A stretch of 64,000 nt of DNA from JAZDFP01 sp043801445 (GCA_043801445.1 JAZDMB010000012.1:1-64000), one strand, 5' to 3'; shown: positions 26,351-34,830, counted from the stretch's first letter. Numbers and translations: made by a program. Notes: a model not told the origin generated them from the letters alone.

Positions 26351-27052
26351 TTATATAATCTTCTCTGCCTTCATACTAAGACATTTTTCACCACCGATAA
26401 TAATATGGTCAATAACTTCAATGTCAACCAATTTGCCAACCTCTATAAGTCGTTTGGTTATTCTGATATCGTCATCAGAAGGAGCAGAATCACCTGAAGG
26501 ATGGTTATGAACAAGGATTACAGAAGCCGCGCTAGCAGAAATTGCCTCCTTAAAGACCTCGCGGGGATGAACCAAACTGGCATCAAGAGTCCCGATAGAA
26601 ATATTGGCATCTCGTATAAGACGATTGCGCGTATCAAGCATAATAATAGTAAAATATTCCTTTTTCTTATCACGAAGTTTGTTTTTGACCAGTTTTTCCA
26701 CAAGTATTTTAACATCATCAGGCGTTTTAATAATCGGTCGGTCTTTCACTTCCGGTTGTTCATCCATACGACGACCGAGTTGTAAAGCCGCCTTAATCTG
26801 AGTTGACTTGGCTAATCCGATACCCTTAATATTAGAAAGTTCTTCTACTGAGGCATTGCTGATTGCTCTGAGACTACCAAATTCCTTGAGGAGTTGTTCG
26901 GCAATAGTCAATACCGGTCGGTTTTTTGTGCCTCTGCCCATAATTACAGCAAGAAGTTCTATATCCGAAAGCACATCAGAACCATATTTCTGTAAACGTT
27001 CACGCGGTCTGGCTGAAGATGGCCAATCACGAATAGTAAATGATTTCTTCAT
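26351..27052 (-). CDS. radC: RadC/YsxA-like JAB (MPN+) domain protein
   Basis: 233 aa. The N-terminal helix-hairpin-helix segment (SNIKGIGLAKSTQIKAALQLGRR) is followed by the JAMM metal centre with E in the alpha helix region and H-x-H-P-S-G-D-x-x-P-S-x-D-D in LVHNHPSGDSAPSDDDI. The name RadC is traditional; the DNA repair role is unproven. The gene is bracketed by direct copies of a 60-70 nt repeat (26261 and 27112). Confidence 0.92.
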   Translation of the reverse strand: MKKSFTIRDWPSSARPRERLQKYGSDVLSDIELLAVIMGRGTKNRPVLTIAEQLLKEFGSLRAISNASVEELSNIKGIGLAKSTQIKAALQLGRRMDEQPEVKDRPIIKTPDDVKILVEKLVKNKLRDKKKEYFTIIMLDTRNRLIRDANISIGTLDASLVHPREVFKEAISASAASVILVHNHPSGDSAPSDDDIRITKRLIEVGKLVDIEVIDHIIIGGEKCLSMKAEKII

Positions 27053-27111
27053 ATGAATAATTCGTATAGCATATCTTATGGATACTCGCCATTATTTTAT
27101 AATAATTAATC

Positions 27112-27178
27112 GTATGGAATTTCAAAGTATAGCCACCAAGGCACGAAGGCACAAAGAATTCTTAGTGTCTTTGTGGCG
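27112..27178. repeat. Direct-repeat/palindrome unit, right of radC
   Basis: Second copy of the repeat at 26261 with the same gtatggaatttcaaag flank and the same aaagaattcttagtgtcttt core. The left arm is a little longer (gccaccaaggcacgaaggcac). Confidence 0.8.
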
Positions 27179-27246
27179 AATTATTATAATTTAATTTTAT
27201 AAACAATGACTAAAGAGTATTAAATCACCTGCCGATAAACTAAAGC

Positions 27247-27984
27247 ATGAAAACATTAGATTTCTTATTAACACTTGCTACATTTATCACCTTTGTAATA
27301 GCCGTATATATATTTTCCACTGACCCAACAATTACTAAATCAATTAACTGGGCAGAAGACAGAGTTCCCCAAAACGAAGCGCTGATTAAATCGCAAACCC
27401 AAAATATTACTTCGACGGTCACCACATCACCCAATGCATTATTGAAACAGGGAAACTCTTCTCTTCCGCCAAAGGCGGATCTGCCGAAGGCACAGGGAAG
27501 CAAGGAAAAGACTGCATCCGACAATAAAGATTATCCACCTAATCCTGCATGGAAGTATATTGTTATTCACCATAGCGCCACTAAACAAGGAAATGCCCGT
27601 ATCTTTGATAATTATCATCGTAAAGAAAAAGGTATGAAAGAAGGTTTGGCTTATCATTTTGTAATTGGTAACGGAACAAAATCTAAAGACGGCGAGATTG
27701 AGATTGGCAATAGATGGAAAAAACAAATCGCTGGTGAGCACTGCTGGAATACCAAAATGAATCAAGAATCTATTGGTATCTGCCTGGTTGGTAATTTTGA
27801 TGAATCGAAACCTACCCCAAAACAGATAGAATCACTTATCAATCTAATAAGTAATCTACAGAAACAATATCACACACCTTCGGAAATGATTTTATCACAC
27901 AAAGATGTGGATAAGAAACGAACGGACTGTCCCGGTAAATATTTTCCTGCGAAGGAAATAAAATCACGCCTTAATTCCTTTTAG
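27247..27984 (+). CDS. Membrane-anchored N-acetylmuramoyl-L-alanine amidase (Amidase_2/PGRP fold)
   Basis: 245 aa with an N-terminal signal anchor (about 5-25). The Amidase_2/PGRP domain begins at about residue 105 with KYIVIHHSATKQG, where the first His is a zinc ligand. The second His is in LSHKDVDKK and the third ligand, Cys, is in DCPGKYFP. YHFVIGNG and HCWNTKMNQESIGICLVGNF are standard. The enzyme would cleave the amide between MurNAc and L-Ala in peptidoglycan. The linker (residues about 73-92) is encoded by a G+C-rich palindromic element at 27463-27523 giving LPKAQGSKEKTASDN. The 3' end overlaps the convergent gene at 27971 by 14 nt. Confidence 0.9.
   Translation: MKTLDFLLTLATFITFVIAVYIFSTDPTITKSINWAEDRVPQNEALIKSQTQNITSTVTTSPNALLKQGNSSLPPKADLPKAQGSKEKTASDNKDYPPNPAWKYIVIHHSATKQGNARIFDNYHRKEKGMKEGLAYHFVIGNGTKSKDGEIEIGNRWKKQIAGEHCWNTKMNQESIGICLVGNFDESKPTPKQIESLINLISNLQKQYHTPSEMILSHKDVDKKRTDCPGKYFPAKEIKSRLNSF
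27463..27523. repeat. In-frame G+C-rich palindromic element (KTASD family) in the amidase gene
   Basis: Core cttccgccaaaggcggatctgc...ggcacagggaagcaaggaaa...gactgcatccgaca. It is inserted in the linker between the anchor and the catalytic domain and encodes GSKEKTASD in the same frame as the copy at 14641. Confidence 0.8.
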
Positions 27985-28177
27985 ATATCGTTATAGGTTT
28001 AACCGCAGTATTAATATCTATCTTATTTTCCCGATATAACCAACCCAATGCCTGATTAAATAATTCTTTGGATAGATGCTTAAGGTCTTTTTGAATCTTC
28101 TCTGCAGATGTAGAACCATTCTTATCCAGATACCTCCAGATTTCCCCTGCCGACTTACCGATTTCATTTTGGTACAT
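27971..28177 (-). CDS. DUF2582-type small winged-helix protein
   Basis: 68 aa from the ATG at 28175-28177, preceded by GGGAGGAGGAAAATAAT, with helices matching the DUF2582 winged helix-turn-helix family: IGKSAGEIWRYLDKNGSTSAEKIQKDL and LSKELFNQALGWLYRENKI. Members are short single-domain proteins of unknown role. It converges on the amidase gene with a 14-nt overlap. Confidence 0.8.
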   Translation of the reverse strand: MYQNEIGKSAGEIWRYLDKNGSTSAEKIQKDLKHLSKELFNQALGWLYRENKIDINTAVKPITISKRN

Positions 28178-28300
28178 ATTATTTTCCTCCTCCCAGATAT
28201 ACAAACACAATATAACTATTTTGTCAAGTAAAGTCTATTAACCCTTTTTTCTTTTTGATTTACTTGACGACTATAAGATATTATATTAGAAAAACTCCTT

Positions 28301-29017
28301 ATGAAATTAGGCGTAAATATAGACCATGTAGCGACAGTCCGTCAGGCACGTCGGACATTTGAGCCAGCGCCGGTGAGAGCTGCAGTTCTGGCAGAACTCG
28401 GTGGCGCTGACAGTATTGTTATTCATCTACGTGAAGACCGCCGACATATCCAGGACCAAGACCTAAAAATCATCAAAGAAGTAGTTACAACTAAACTTAA
28501 TTTAGAGATGGGTTTGTCGGAGGAAATAATCCGGATTGCCCTTACAATCAAACCGCACCAGGTTACTATTGTCCCGGAGCGTCGTGAGGAACTTACCACC
28601 GAAGGCGGTTTAGATTTGATTAAAGAACGTAAAAAAGCAGAATATGCTATCAAATTATTCAGAGATAATAACATTAATGTCTCGGTTTTTATTGACCCTG
28701 AACGTGAACAACTCCAGATTGCGAAATCAATAGGAACTCAAATTGTTGAATTACATACCGGTCTATACGCCAATGCTACTGATACAGAAACCAAACGAAT
28801 TGCTTTAGATAAACTTAATGAAGCGGCAGTAACAGCGCGAAACATGCACCTAGCAGTAGCAGCCGGACATGGGCTTAATTATATTAATGTCTCACCAATC
28901 ATTAAAATTATGGAAATAGAGGAACTTAATATTGGCCATAGTATCATTGGCAGAGCTATTATGGTTGGTATAGAACGCGCGGTTAGAGAAATGAAAGAAA
29001 TAATGCTCAGAAGATAA
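28301..29017 (+). CDS. pdxJ: Pyridoxine 5'-phosphate synthase
   Basis: TIM-barrel enzyme closing the pyridoxine ring from 3-amino-2-oxopropyl phosphate and 1-deoxy-xylulose 5-phosphate. At 238 aa the length is typical. Conserved segments are LGVNIDHVATVRQARR, GGADSIVIHLREDRRHIQ, NLEMGLSEEI, VTIVPERREELTTEGGLD, AAGHGLNYINV and LNIGHSIIGRAI. It has its own upstream region with TTGACG at 28264 and a weak TAGAAA -10. Confidence 0.95.
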   Translation: MKLGVNIDHVATVRQARRTFEPAPVRAAVLAELGGADSIVIHLREDRRHIQDQDLKIIKEVVTTKLNLEMGLSEEIIRIALTIKPHQVTIVPERREELTTEGGLDLIKERKKAEYAIKLFRDNNINVSVFIDPEREQLQIAKSIGTQIVELHTGLYANATDTETKRIALDKLNEAAVTARNMHLAVAAGHGLNYINVSPIIKIMEIEELNIGHSIIGRAIMVGIERAVREMKEIMLRR

Positions 29018-29022
29018 TTTGA

Positions 29023-29050
29023 GAAACCACGAATGGACACTAATGAACAC
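29023..29050. repeat. Left inverted-repeat arm framing the GxxExxY gene
   Basis: gaaaccacgaatggacactaatg; the start codon of the next gene (29033) lies inside the arm. The right arm at 29416-29453 is its approximate reverse complement, with 12 perfect bases (gaaaccacgaat). Confidence 0.8.
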
Positions 29051-29416
29051 AAAATTATTTATAAGGAATTATCTTACAATATTATTGCATCAGCGCTGAA
29101 AGTGCATAATATTTTAGGCGCTGGTTTTCTGGAGAAAGTATACGAAAACGCTCTTATAATACAGTTTAAAAAAGCCGGCATAAAAGCAGAGCAGCAAGTT
29201 TCGCTAAAAGTGAATTTTGAAGGTGAAATTGTTGGAGATTATTGTGCTGATATTGTAGTTGATAACAAAATAATATTAGAATTGAAGTGTGCTGAATCAA
29301 TAAATTCTATCCATAAGGCACAGATAATTAATTACCTGAAGGCAACCGGCATGAAACTTGGAATCATTATAAATTTTGCTAAGCCAAAATTAGAATATAA
29401 AAGAATTGTCTTGTAG
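29033..29416 (+). CDS. GxxExxY protein, PD-(D/E)xK-like (PDDEXK_3 family)
   Basis: 127 aa with the signature GAGFLEKVYENAL (G-x-x-E-x-x-Y) and a nuclease-like core GDYCADIVVDNKIILELKC: D, then E-x-K, the acidic/basic set of the PD-(D/E)xK fold. The family occurs in multiple copies in many environmental genomes and its function is not established. The first codons (MDTNEH) are encoded by the left arm of an inverted repeat, and the stop codon abuts the right arm, so the ORF exactly fills the space between arms. There is no good ribosome-binding site. Confidence 0.85.
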   Translation: MDTNEHKIIYKELSYNIIASALKVHNILGAGFLEKVYENALIIQFKKAGIKAEQQVSLKVNFEGEIVGDYCADIVVDNKIILELKCAESINSIHKAQIINYLKATGMKLGIIINFAKPKLEYKRIVL

Positions 29417-29453
29417 TGTTTATTGGTGTTAATTTGTGTTTATTCGTGGTTTC
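29416..29453. repeat. Right inverted-repeat arm framing the GxxExxY gene
   Basis: gtgtttattggtgttaattt...gtttattcgtggtttc. Its last 12 bases are complementary to the left arm's first 12. The stop codon of the GxxExxY gene (29414-29416) touches it. Confidence 0.8.
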
Positions 29454-29471
29454 AGTTAAAGGAATTATAAT

Positions 29472-30335
29472 ATGTTTAACGGTTGTATTACAGCTTTAGT
29501 AACACCATTTAAGAATGGTCAAGTAGATTATAAGAAGCTTCTGGAGTTGATTGATTTCCAGATAGAGAATGACGTCAGCGGTCTTGTCTTATGCGGAACA
29601 ACTGGCGAGGGATCGACATTAAATGATGCAGAAAAAGAAAAGATTTTCAGAATCAGTGTAAAACATAACCGTAAACGTATCTCTCTAATAGCCGGCACCG
29701 GAACTAATGATACGGCTAAAACAATAAAACTGACTCAGATGGCTCAATCAACCGGAATGGATGCAGCTTTAGTAGTTACTCCATATTATAATAAACCAAC
29801 GCAGGAAGGGTTGTATCTGCATTATCGGGCAATAAGTAACAAAGTCAGATTTCCGATAATCATCTATAATGTCCCGGGACGCACCGGCATTTCTATTACT
29901 CCTGAAACAGTGGCAAGGCTTGCGATAATAAAAAATATTGTCGCCATCAAAGACGCCAGCGGTGATTTAGACTATGTTTCCCGCCTAAGAAAACTATCAA
30001 CAATAACCATTCTCTCTGGTGAGGATGCATTGACATTTCCTATGCTTTGTCTGGGCAGTAAAGGTGTCATTTCAGTTGTTTCAAACATTGCTCCAAAAGA
30101 CGTGGTCAAAATGATAGACGCATTTAATAACGGTCAATTAGAGATAGCCAAAGAATACCATTTAAAACTTTTCCCATTAATAAAGATACTGTTCATAGAA
30201 TCAAATCCAATACCAGTCAAAACCGCCTTGAAAATTATCGGTAAACTCAATGGAGAGATGCGGCTACCTCTTTGTCCAATAACGAAACAAAACGCTGACA
30301 AGTTACGCATTGTTCTTAAGGATTATAAATTATGA
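29472..30335 (+). CDS. dapA: 4-hydroxy-tetrahydrodipicolinate synthase
   Basis: Condenses pyruvate with aspartate semialdehyde in lysine and diaminopimelate synthesis. 287 aa TIM barrel. The Schiff-base Lys160 is in IVAIKDASGDL, the proton-relay Tyr132 in IIYNVPGRTG, and the Thr pair in CGTTGEGSTL (residues 43-44). It overlaps folE by 4 nt (ATGA), so the two are translationally coupled. Confidence 0.95.
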   Translation: MFNGCITALVTPFKNGQVDYKKLLELIDFQIENDVSGLVLCGTTGEGSTLNDAEKEKIFRISVKHNRKRISLIAGTGTNDTAKTIKLTQMAQSTGMDAALVVTPYYNKPTQEGLYLHYRAISNKVRFPIIIYNVPGRTGISITPETVARLAIIKNIVAIKDASGDLDYVSRLRKLSTITILSGEDALTFPMLCLGSKGVISVVSNIAPKDVVKMIDAFNNGQLEIAKEYHLKLFPLIKILFIESNPIPVKTALKIIGKLNGEMRLPLCPITKQNADKLRIVLKDYKL

Positions 30336-30901
30336 TAAATAAAAAAAAGATTGTACAATCCATTAGATTATTTTTGGAAGGAATTGGGGAAGATCCTAAT
30401 AGGAGTGGTCTTAAGGATACCCCAAACCGGATTGCCAGAATGTGCGAGGAAATCTATGCCGGACTGAATAAATCAATTTCACCAACCGAAATAATAAAAC
30501 CTCTCATTTCCGAAGAACACGATGAAATAATCCTAATAAAAGACATACCATTTTATTCTATTTGCGAACATCATCTATTACCCTTTATCGGAAAGGCACA
30601 CGTTGCTTATCTACCTCAAAATGGTCGGATTAGTGGAATCAGTAAACTATCTCGAGTGGTTGATATCTTTTCCAAGATGCCTCAGGTGCAGGAAAGATTA
30701 ACCGTCTCTATCGCTGAAACTATTATGAAAGCATTAAAACCCAGAGGAGTAATGGTAATCATTGAAGCAGAACATCTCTGTATGACCATGCGAGGGATAA
30801 AGAAACCCGGCTCAAGGATGACCACTTCAGTAGTACGTGGTGTTTTTAGAAATAACCCGGCTACTCGTGCAGAAACAATGAATCTAATATATAATAGTTA
30901 A
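30332..30901 (+). CDS. folE: GTP cyclohydrolase I
   Basis: First enzyme of tetrahydrofolate (or queuosine-type) pterin synthesis, converting GTP to dihydroneopterin triphosphate. 189 aa. Zinc ligands are Cys78 and His81 in SICEHHLLPF, and Cys150 in EAEHLCMTMRG. GKAHVAYLPQNGRISGISKLSRVV is the other conserved block. The start overlaps dapA. A palindromic element follows 25 nt after the stop. Confidence 0.95.
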   Translation: MINKKKIVQSIRLFLEGIGEDPNRSGLKDTPNRIARMCEEIYAGLNKSISPTEIIKPLISEEHDEIILIKDIPFYSICEHHLLPFIGKAHVAYLPQNGRISGISKLSRVVDIFSKMPQVQERLTVSIAETIMKALKPRGVMVIIEAEHLCMTMRGIKKPGSRMTTSVVRGVFRNNPATRAETMNLIYNS

Positions 30902-30926
30902 TCTTCTTTCTCTTTCCGATAACTTC

Positions 30927-30988
30927 TTCCCGCCAGAGGCGGGTCTGCCTATGGCACAGGAGAGCAATAAAAAGACTGCATCCGATAA
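30927..30988. repeat. G+C-rich palindromic element (KTASD family) downstream of folE
   Basis: tcccgccagaggcgggtctg...ggcacaggagagcaataaaa...gactgcatccgata. The same element as in carB, the HEAT/cyclase-like gene and the amidase gene, here outside coding sequence. Its stem could act as an mRNA 3' structure. Confidence 0.8.
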
Positions 30989-31061
30989 TCTTTATTAGCG
31001 TTTCTCAACAATAGTTATAATTTTACAATATTATTAAATTTACTACAAAATATAAGTAATA

Positions 31062-32258
31062 ATGCTTTACCCACAAAATCATAAAATCAAAGTAGTTCAT
31101 ATAATTACCCGTTTAATTTTAGGAGGAGCGCAGGAAAATACCATCCTTACGGTTGAAGGACTACAAAAACATCCGGAATATCAAGTAATACTCATTTCCG
31201 GTCCTGCCTTAGGTCCTGAAGGAGAACTCGTTAAACGGGTAACCCAAAGCGGTGTTAAACTAATTATCATCCCTGAAATGAGACGTAATATCCATCCCAT
31301 TCTGGATATAATTGCATTTATAAAACTATATCTCTTGTTATTACATCTAAAACCAAATATTGTGCATACTCACAGTGCCAAAGCCGGTATACTCGGTCGT
31401 TTTACAGCATATCTTGCCGGAGTAAGAACCATTATTCATACTCTTCACGGATTATCTTTTCATCACTACCAAAATAAAATGGTCAATTATATATATATTG
31501 CTATTGAAAAGATTGCCTCATTAGCTACTACGCATTTTATTAGCGTAGCTAATGCGATGACCGAACAATCCCTACACGTCAAAATTGGTAATCCTCAAAT
31601 GTACACCACTATCTACAGTGCCTTGGAACTGAATAAATTCATACTCAAGGAATCCCAACCGGAGTCTAAGCGAAAATTGGGATTAGAAAATAACAAGGTG
31701 GTTGGAACTATTGCAAGATTAGCACCATTGAAAGGACATAATTATATACTTCAAATAGCAACTCAAATAATTCGCGAGGTTCCTGATGTAAAATTCTTAT
31801 TTGTCGGCGATGGTTCTCTAAGTGATAAAATTAAGAGTGAGGTTAAAGGACGAGGACTTGAAAAACGGTTTGTTTTCACCGGTCTGGTTAAACCTGAGGA
31901 GATTCCCTTTATAATTCAAGCATTAGATGTTCTGGTGCATCCTTCATTACGTGAAGGATTAGCACGCACTATACCACAGTCGTTTGCCTCAGGCAAACCA
32001 GTAATTTCGTTTGACGTTGATGGAGCTAAAGAATTAGTTATCAATTCTAAAACCGGCTTTCTGATAACACCGCCTAACTCCAATAAAAAACATAATCAGA
32101 ATTCCCTGGAACAATTAGCTAATGCAATAATTTACACACTTAAAAACCCACAGATAGCTAAAAAAATGGGCGAGGCTGGAAAAAAATTAATCACCCCTAA
32201 TTTTGATGCAAATTATATGGTAAAAAGAATTATTGAAATCTATAATAAGTATTATTAA
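31062..32258 (+). CDS. GT4-family glycosyltransferase
   Basis: 398 aa GT-B enzyme. The N-terminal acceptor domain has HIITRLILGGAQENTILTVEGL and the IVHTHSAKAGILGRFTAY block. The C-terminal donor domain has VGTIARLAPLKGHNYIL, LFVGDGSL and the EGLARTIPQSFASGKPVISFDVDGAKELV signature of the GT4 family. It probably adds a sugar to a cell-envelope polymer or lipid; the acceptor cannot be read. No other polysaccharide genes are adjacent. Confidence 0.88.
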   Translation: MLYPQNHKIKVVHIITRLILGGAQENTILTVEGLQKHPEYQVILISGPALGPEGELVKRVTQSGVKLIIIPEMRRNIHPILDIIAFIKLYLLLLHLKPNIVHTHSAKAGILGRFTAYLAGVRTIIHTLHGLSFHHYQNKMVNYIYIAIEKIASLATTHFISVANAMTEQSLHVKIGNPQMYTTIYSALELNKFILKESQPESKRKLGLENNKVVGTIARLAPLKGHNYILQIATQIIREVPDVKFLFVGDGSLSDKIKSEVKGRGLEKRFVFTGLVKPEEIPFIIQALDVLVHPSLREGLARTIPQSFASGKPVISFDVDGAKELVINSKTGFLITPPNSNKKHNQNSLEQLANAIIYTLKNPQIAKKMGEAGKKLITPNFDANYMVKRIIEIYNKYY

Positions 32259-32321
32259 ACTATACTATTCCAAACTTCAACTTATTTAGAAGTTAACTCT
32301 TTAGAAAATGGAGGATAAAAT

Positions 32322-32534
32322 ATGCCTAATGTAATCGCGCCGATAAACGGTAAAGTCGTAAAAATAAATGTCGCTATTGGTGACACTGTAAATGAAAACC
32401 AATCACTTCTGATATTTGAAGCGATGAAAATGGAAATGGACCTACCCGCTCCAACAAGCGGACGCATTAAGGAAATAAAAATAAAAGAGGGTCAGCAAAT
32501 AGATGTTGATACTATTCTAATGGTTATAGAATAA
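32322..32534 (+). CDS. Small biotinyl/lipoyl carrier protein
   Basis: A 70-aa stand-alone biotinyl domain with the biotinylated Lys in EAMKMEMDLPAP and the flanking gly-rich strands (IGDTVNENQSLLIFEAMK; GRIKEIKIKEGQQIDVDTIL). Such minimal BCCP-like subunits serve decarboxylases or carboxylases such as methylmalonyl-CoA or oxaloacetate decarboxylase. No carboxylase partner is present in the window. It starts after TGGAGGATAAAAT. Confidence 0.88.
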   Translation: MPNVIAPINGKVVKINVAIGDTVNENQSLLIFEAMKMEMDLPAPTSGRIKEIKIKEGQQIDVDTILMVIE

Positions 32535-32749
32535 AATCATCTGCTAAGTAATACAACATACCTCTCAATGTTTTATTATAATATTCCTACTAAAATATCA
32601 TTAATATTAAGCTACAAGATATGGTTTCGAAGCATAGACCAACTACATTTAATTATCAATACAGCCATCTCTCTTTTATGATGCTGTTTGATATCAACTA
32701 TGCCCCCTACAAGTCATAAAAAAATATTATATAATTTTTATCAGAATAT

Positions 32750-32778
32750 TTGACATTCCGAACAAAATAAAATATACA
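32750..32778 (+). promoter_or_regulatory. Strong sigma70-like promoter of the rplF-rplQ ribosomal operon
   Basis: TTGACA at 32750-32755, a 17-nt spacer and TATACA at 32773-32778, about 35 nt before rplF. The rest of the 278-nt gap after the carrier gene is A/T-rich and shows nothing else that I recognise. Confidence 0.75.
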
Positions 32779-32812
32779 AATAGGTTTATTATTTAAGAAA
32801 GGGTTATAATTT

Positions 32813-33367
32813 ATGTCTCGTATCGGCAGAAGACCTATTCCTATCCCTGAAAGTATTAAAGTAAGTGTTACTAATGATAGAATAAAAGTTGAGGGACCTA
32901 AAGGAGTTTTCGAACAAAAAATCCCTTCAACCATAAAAATAACCACGGATACAACAAAGAAACAATTACGTATAGAAACAGCATATAATTCTACTCAAGA
33001 TAGAATTATGCATGGTACAATGAGAAGCCTTATTAATAATATATTAATAGGCGTCTTGAAAGGTCACGAGAAAAAATTGGAGATTAACGGTGTTGGTTAT
33101 AAGGCACAACTACAAGATAAGAATTTACTTATTAGTTTAGGTTTTTCACATCCTGTTAAAATCCCCGTGCCAGATGGGTTAACCATTACTATCCCTAATC
33201 CAAACCTCCTTATAATACAAGGGGTAAATAAAGAATTGGTTGGTAATTTTGCAGCCAAGATTAGAGGAATAAGAACTGCTGAACCATATAATCTTAAGGG
33301 AATTAAATATTTAGATGAGATTATCCGTCGTAAAGCAGGAAAAACATTCGTATCAGGAACAGCTTAG
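32813..33367 (+). CDS. rplF: 50S ribosomal protein L6
   Basis: 184 aa, full length. It opens with MSRIGRRPIPIPESI and has GVGYKAQLQDKNLLISLGFSHPV and the C-terminal IRGIRTAEPYNLKGIKYLDEIIRRKAGKT. It binds 23S rRNA near the sarcin-ricin loop. It is first in this operon; rpsH, rpsN and rplE, which normally precede it in the spc operon, are absent here. Confidence 0.97.
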   Translation: MSRIGRRPIPIPESIKVSVTNDRIKVEGPKGVFEQKIPSTIKITTDTTKKQLRIETAYNSTQDRIMHGTMRSLINNILIGVLKGHEKKLEINGVGYKAQLQDKNLLISLGFSHPVKIPVPDGLTITIPNPNLLIIQGVNKELVGNFAAKIRGIRTAEPYNLKGIKYLDEIIRRKAGKTFVSGTA

Positions 33368-33378
33368 AATTAACTTAT

Positions 33379-33747
33379 ATGAGTAATCAACAAAAAAAAT
33401 TAGTAAAACGTCAAAAAAGACATTGGAGAATAAGAAAAATATTAAACGGAACATCTGAACGACCTCGTTTAAGTATCTATCGCAGCCTCAAACATATTTA
33501 TGCTCAAGTAATAGATGATACACAAGGCCAGACTTTATGTTCCGTTTCAACTTTATCACCAGAAATTAAAAAGAGTATTAAGGGTGGCGGGAATATTGCC
33601 GCGGCAAAAGAAGTTGGCAAAAAACTATCTGAAATGGCATTGAAGAAAAGTATTCAGAAAGTAGCTTTTGATAGAAGTTGCTTCCCTTATCACGGCCGTA
33701 TTAAAGCATTAGCTGAATCAGCTAGAGAATCAGGATTGAAGTTTTAA
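33379..33747 (+). CDS. rplR: 50S ribosomal protein L18
   Basis: 122 aa, with RPRLSIYRSLKHIYAQVIDD and FDRSCFPYHGRIKALAESARESGLKF. It binds 5S rRNA. Follows rplF after 11 nt. Confidence 0.96.
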   Translation: MSNQQKKLVKRQKRHWRIRKILNGTSERPRLSIYRSLKHIYAQVIDDTQGQTLCSVSTLSPEIKKSIKGGGNIAAAKEVGKKLSEMALKKSIQKVAFDRSCFPYHGRIKALAESARESGLKF

Positions 33748-33765
33748 TAACACACAAAACATCCC

Positions 33766-34371
33766 GTGTTGGAGGATATGAATTTGGAAGAAAATAATAA
33801 GCAACCAGCAAATACAATAGATATAAAAAAAGATACCAATCAAATAGGTACCGAAATTATACCTCAAAGAAGCGGTAGTTATCAATCGGGAAAAACCCCT
33901 TCAACTAAATCCAATGGTGAATTAGAAGAAATAGTTATCAAAATAAGACGAGTTTGCAAAGTAGTAAAAGGCGGTAAACGATTCAGTTTCTCAGCTTTAG
34001 TTGCGGTGGGTGATCGTAACGGTAAAGTTGGCTATGGTAAAGGTAATGCTAACGAAGTACCATTTGCTGTAGAAAAAGCTGTTAAGGATGCCAAAAAAAA
34101 TCTAGTGAAAGTTCCGACTAAAAACACAACCTTACCTCATCGCACATGGGGTAAATATGGAGCAACTAAAGTTATTATTAGACCCGCATGTCCTGGCACA
34201 GGAATAATTGCTGGTTCCGCAGTCAGAGCTATTTTAGAACTTATCGGTATTAAAGATGTCCTTGCAAAAGTTATGGGGAGTACAAACCCTACTAATGTTG
34301 TCAAAGCCACCTTAAATGCCCTCGGTAATATCAAATCATACCAGGCAAGAAAGTCATTGCTAGAAGGTTAA
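33766..34371 (+). CDS. rpsE: 30S ribosomal protein S5 with N-terminal extension
   Basis: S5 fold from about residue 50: VCKVVKGGKRFSFSALVAVGDRNGKVGYG (positions split in two conserved blocks) and the C-terminal GSTNPTNVVKATLNALGNIK. About 45 extra residues precede the usual start and are polar (NNKQPANTIDIKKDTNQ). The start is uncertain: an ATG at 33778 has GGAGG only 2 nt upstream, while a TTG at 33784 has a good 8-nt spacing; 33766 is the longest. Next in order, L30 (rpmD) is missing before rplO. Confidence 0.93.
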   Translation: MLEDMNLEENNKQPANTIDIKKDTNQIGTEIIPQRSGSYQSGKTPSTKSNGELEEIVIKIRRVCKVVKGGKRFSFSALVAVGDRNGKVGYGKGNANEVPFAVEKAVKDAKKNLVKVPTKNTTLPHRTWGKYGATKVIIRPACPGTGIIAGSAVRAILELIGIKDVLAKVMGSTNPTNVVKATLNALGNIKSYQARKSLLEG

Positions 34372-34374
34372 AAT

Positions 34375-34830
34375 ATGAATCTTACTCGATTACATCAAGC
34401 AGTTAAAAGATATCATAAAAAAGTAAAAAGAGTCGGTCGTGGTGACGGTTCAGGACACGGTGGTACTTCTGGTCGTGGTCATAAAGGACAAAAAGCCAGA
34501 TCCGGTTATCATCGTAAGGGTTACTTTGAAGGCGGCCAAATGCCTCTTATTAGAAAGACACCCAAAAGAGGTTTTACAAATGTCAGATTTCAAGAAAAAA
34601 TAGCCATTATTAATCTTAGAGACCTGAACCGTTTTGAAAACGGGGAAACCATAAATTTACTAAGCCTTAAAGCAAAAGGCGTGCTTAAGGGAAATATTAA
34701 TAAAATAAAAGTATTGGCAAAAGGTGATTTGCAAAAAGGAAACCTTACTGTCGAAGCTCATTATTTTAGTCAATCCGCGATAAAAAAGATGCAGGATAAA
34801 AATTGTAAAATAGTTACATGCAAAGAATAA
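34375..34830 (+). CDS. rplO: 50S ribosomal protein L15
   Basis: 151 aa with the characteristic Gly/Arg-rich GRGDGSGHGGTSGRGHKGQK and GGQMPLIRKTPKRGF. rpmD (L30), often just before it, is absent, as in several bacterial lineages. secY starts 13 nt before the stop. Confidence 0.96.
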   Translation: MNLTRLHQAVKRYHKKVKRVGRGDGSGHGGTSGRGHKGQKARSGYHRKGYFEGGQMPLIRKTPKRGFTNVRFQEKIAIINLRDLNRFENGETINLLSLKAKGVLKGNINKIKVLAKGDLQKGNLTVEAHYFSQSAIKKMQDKNCKIVTCKE

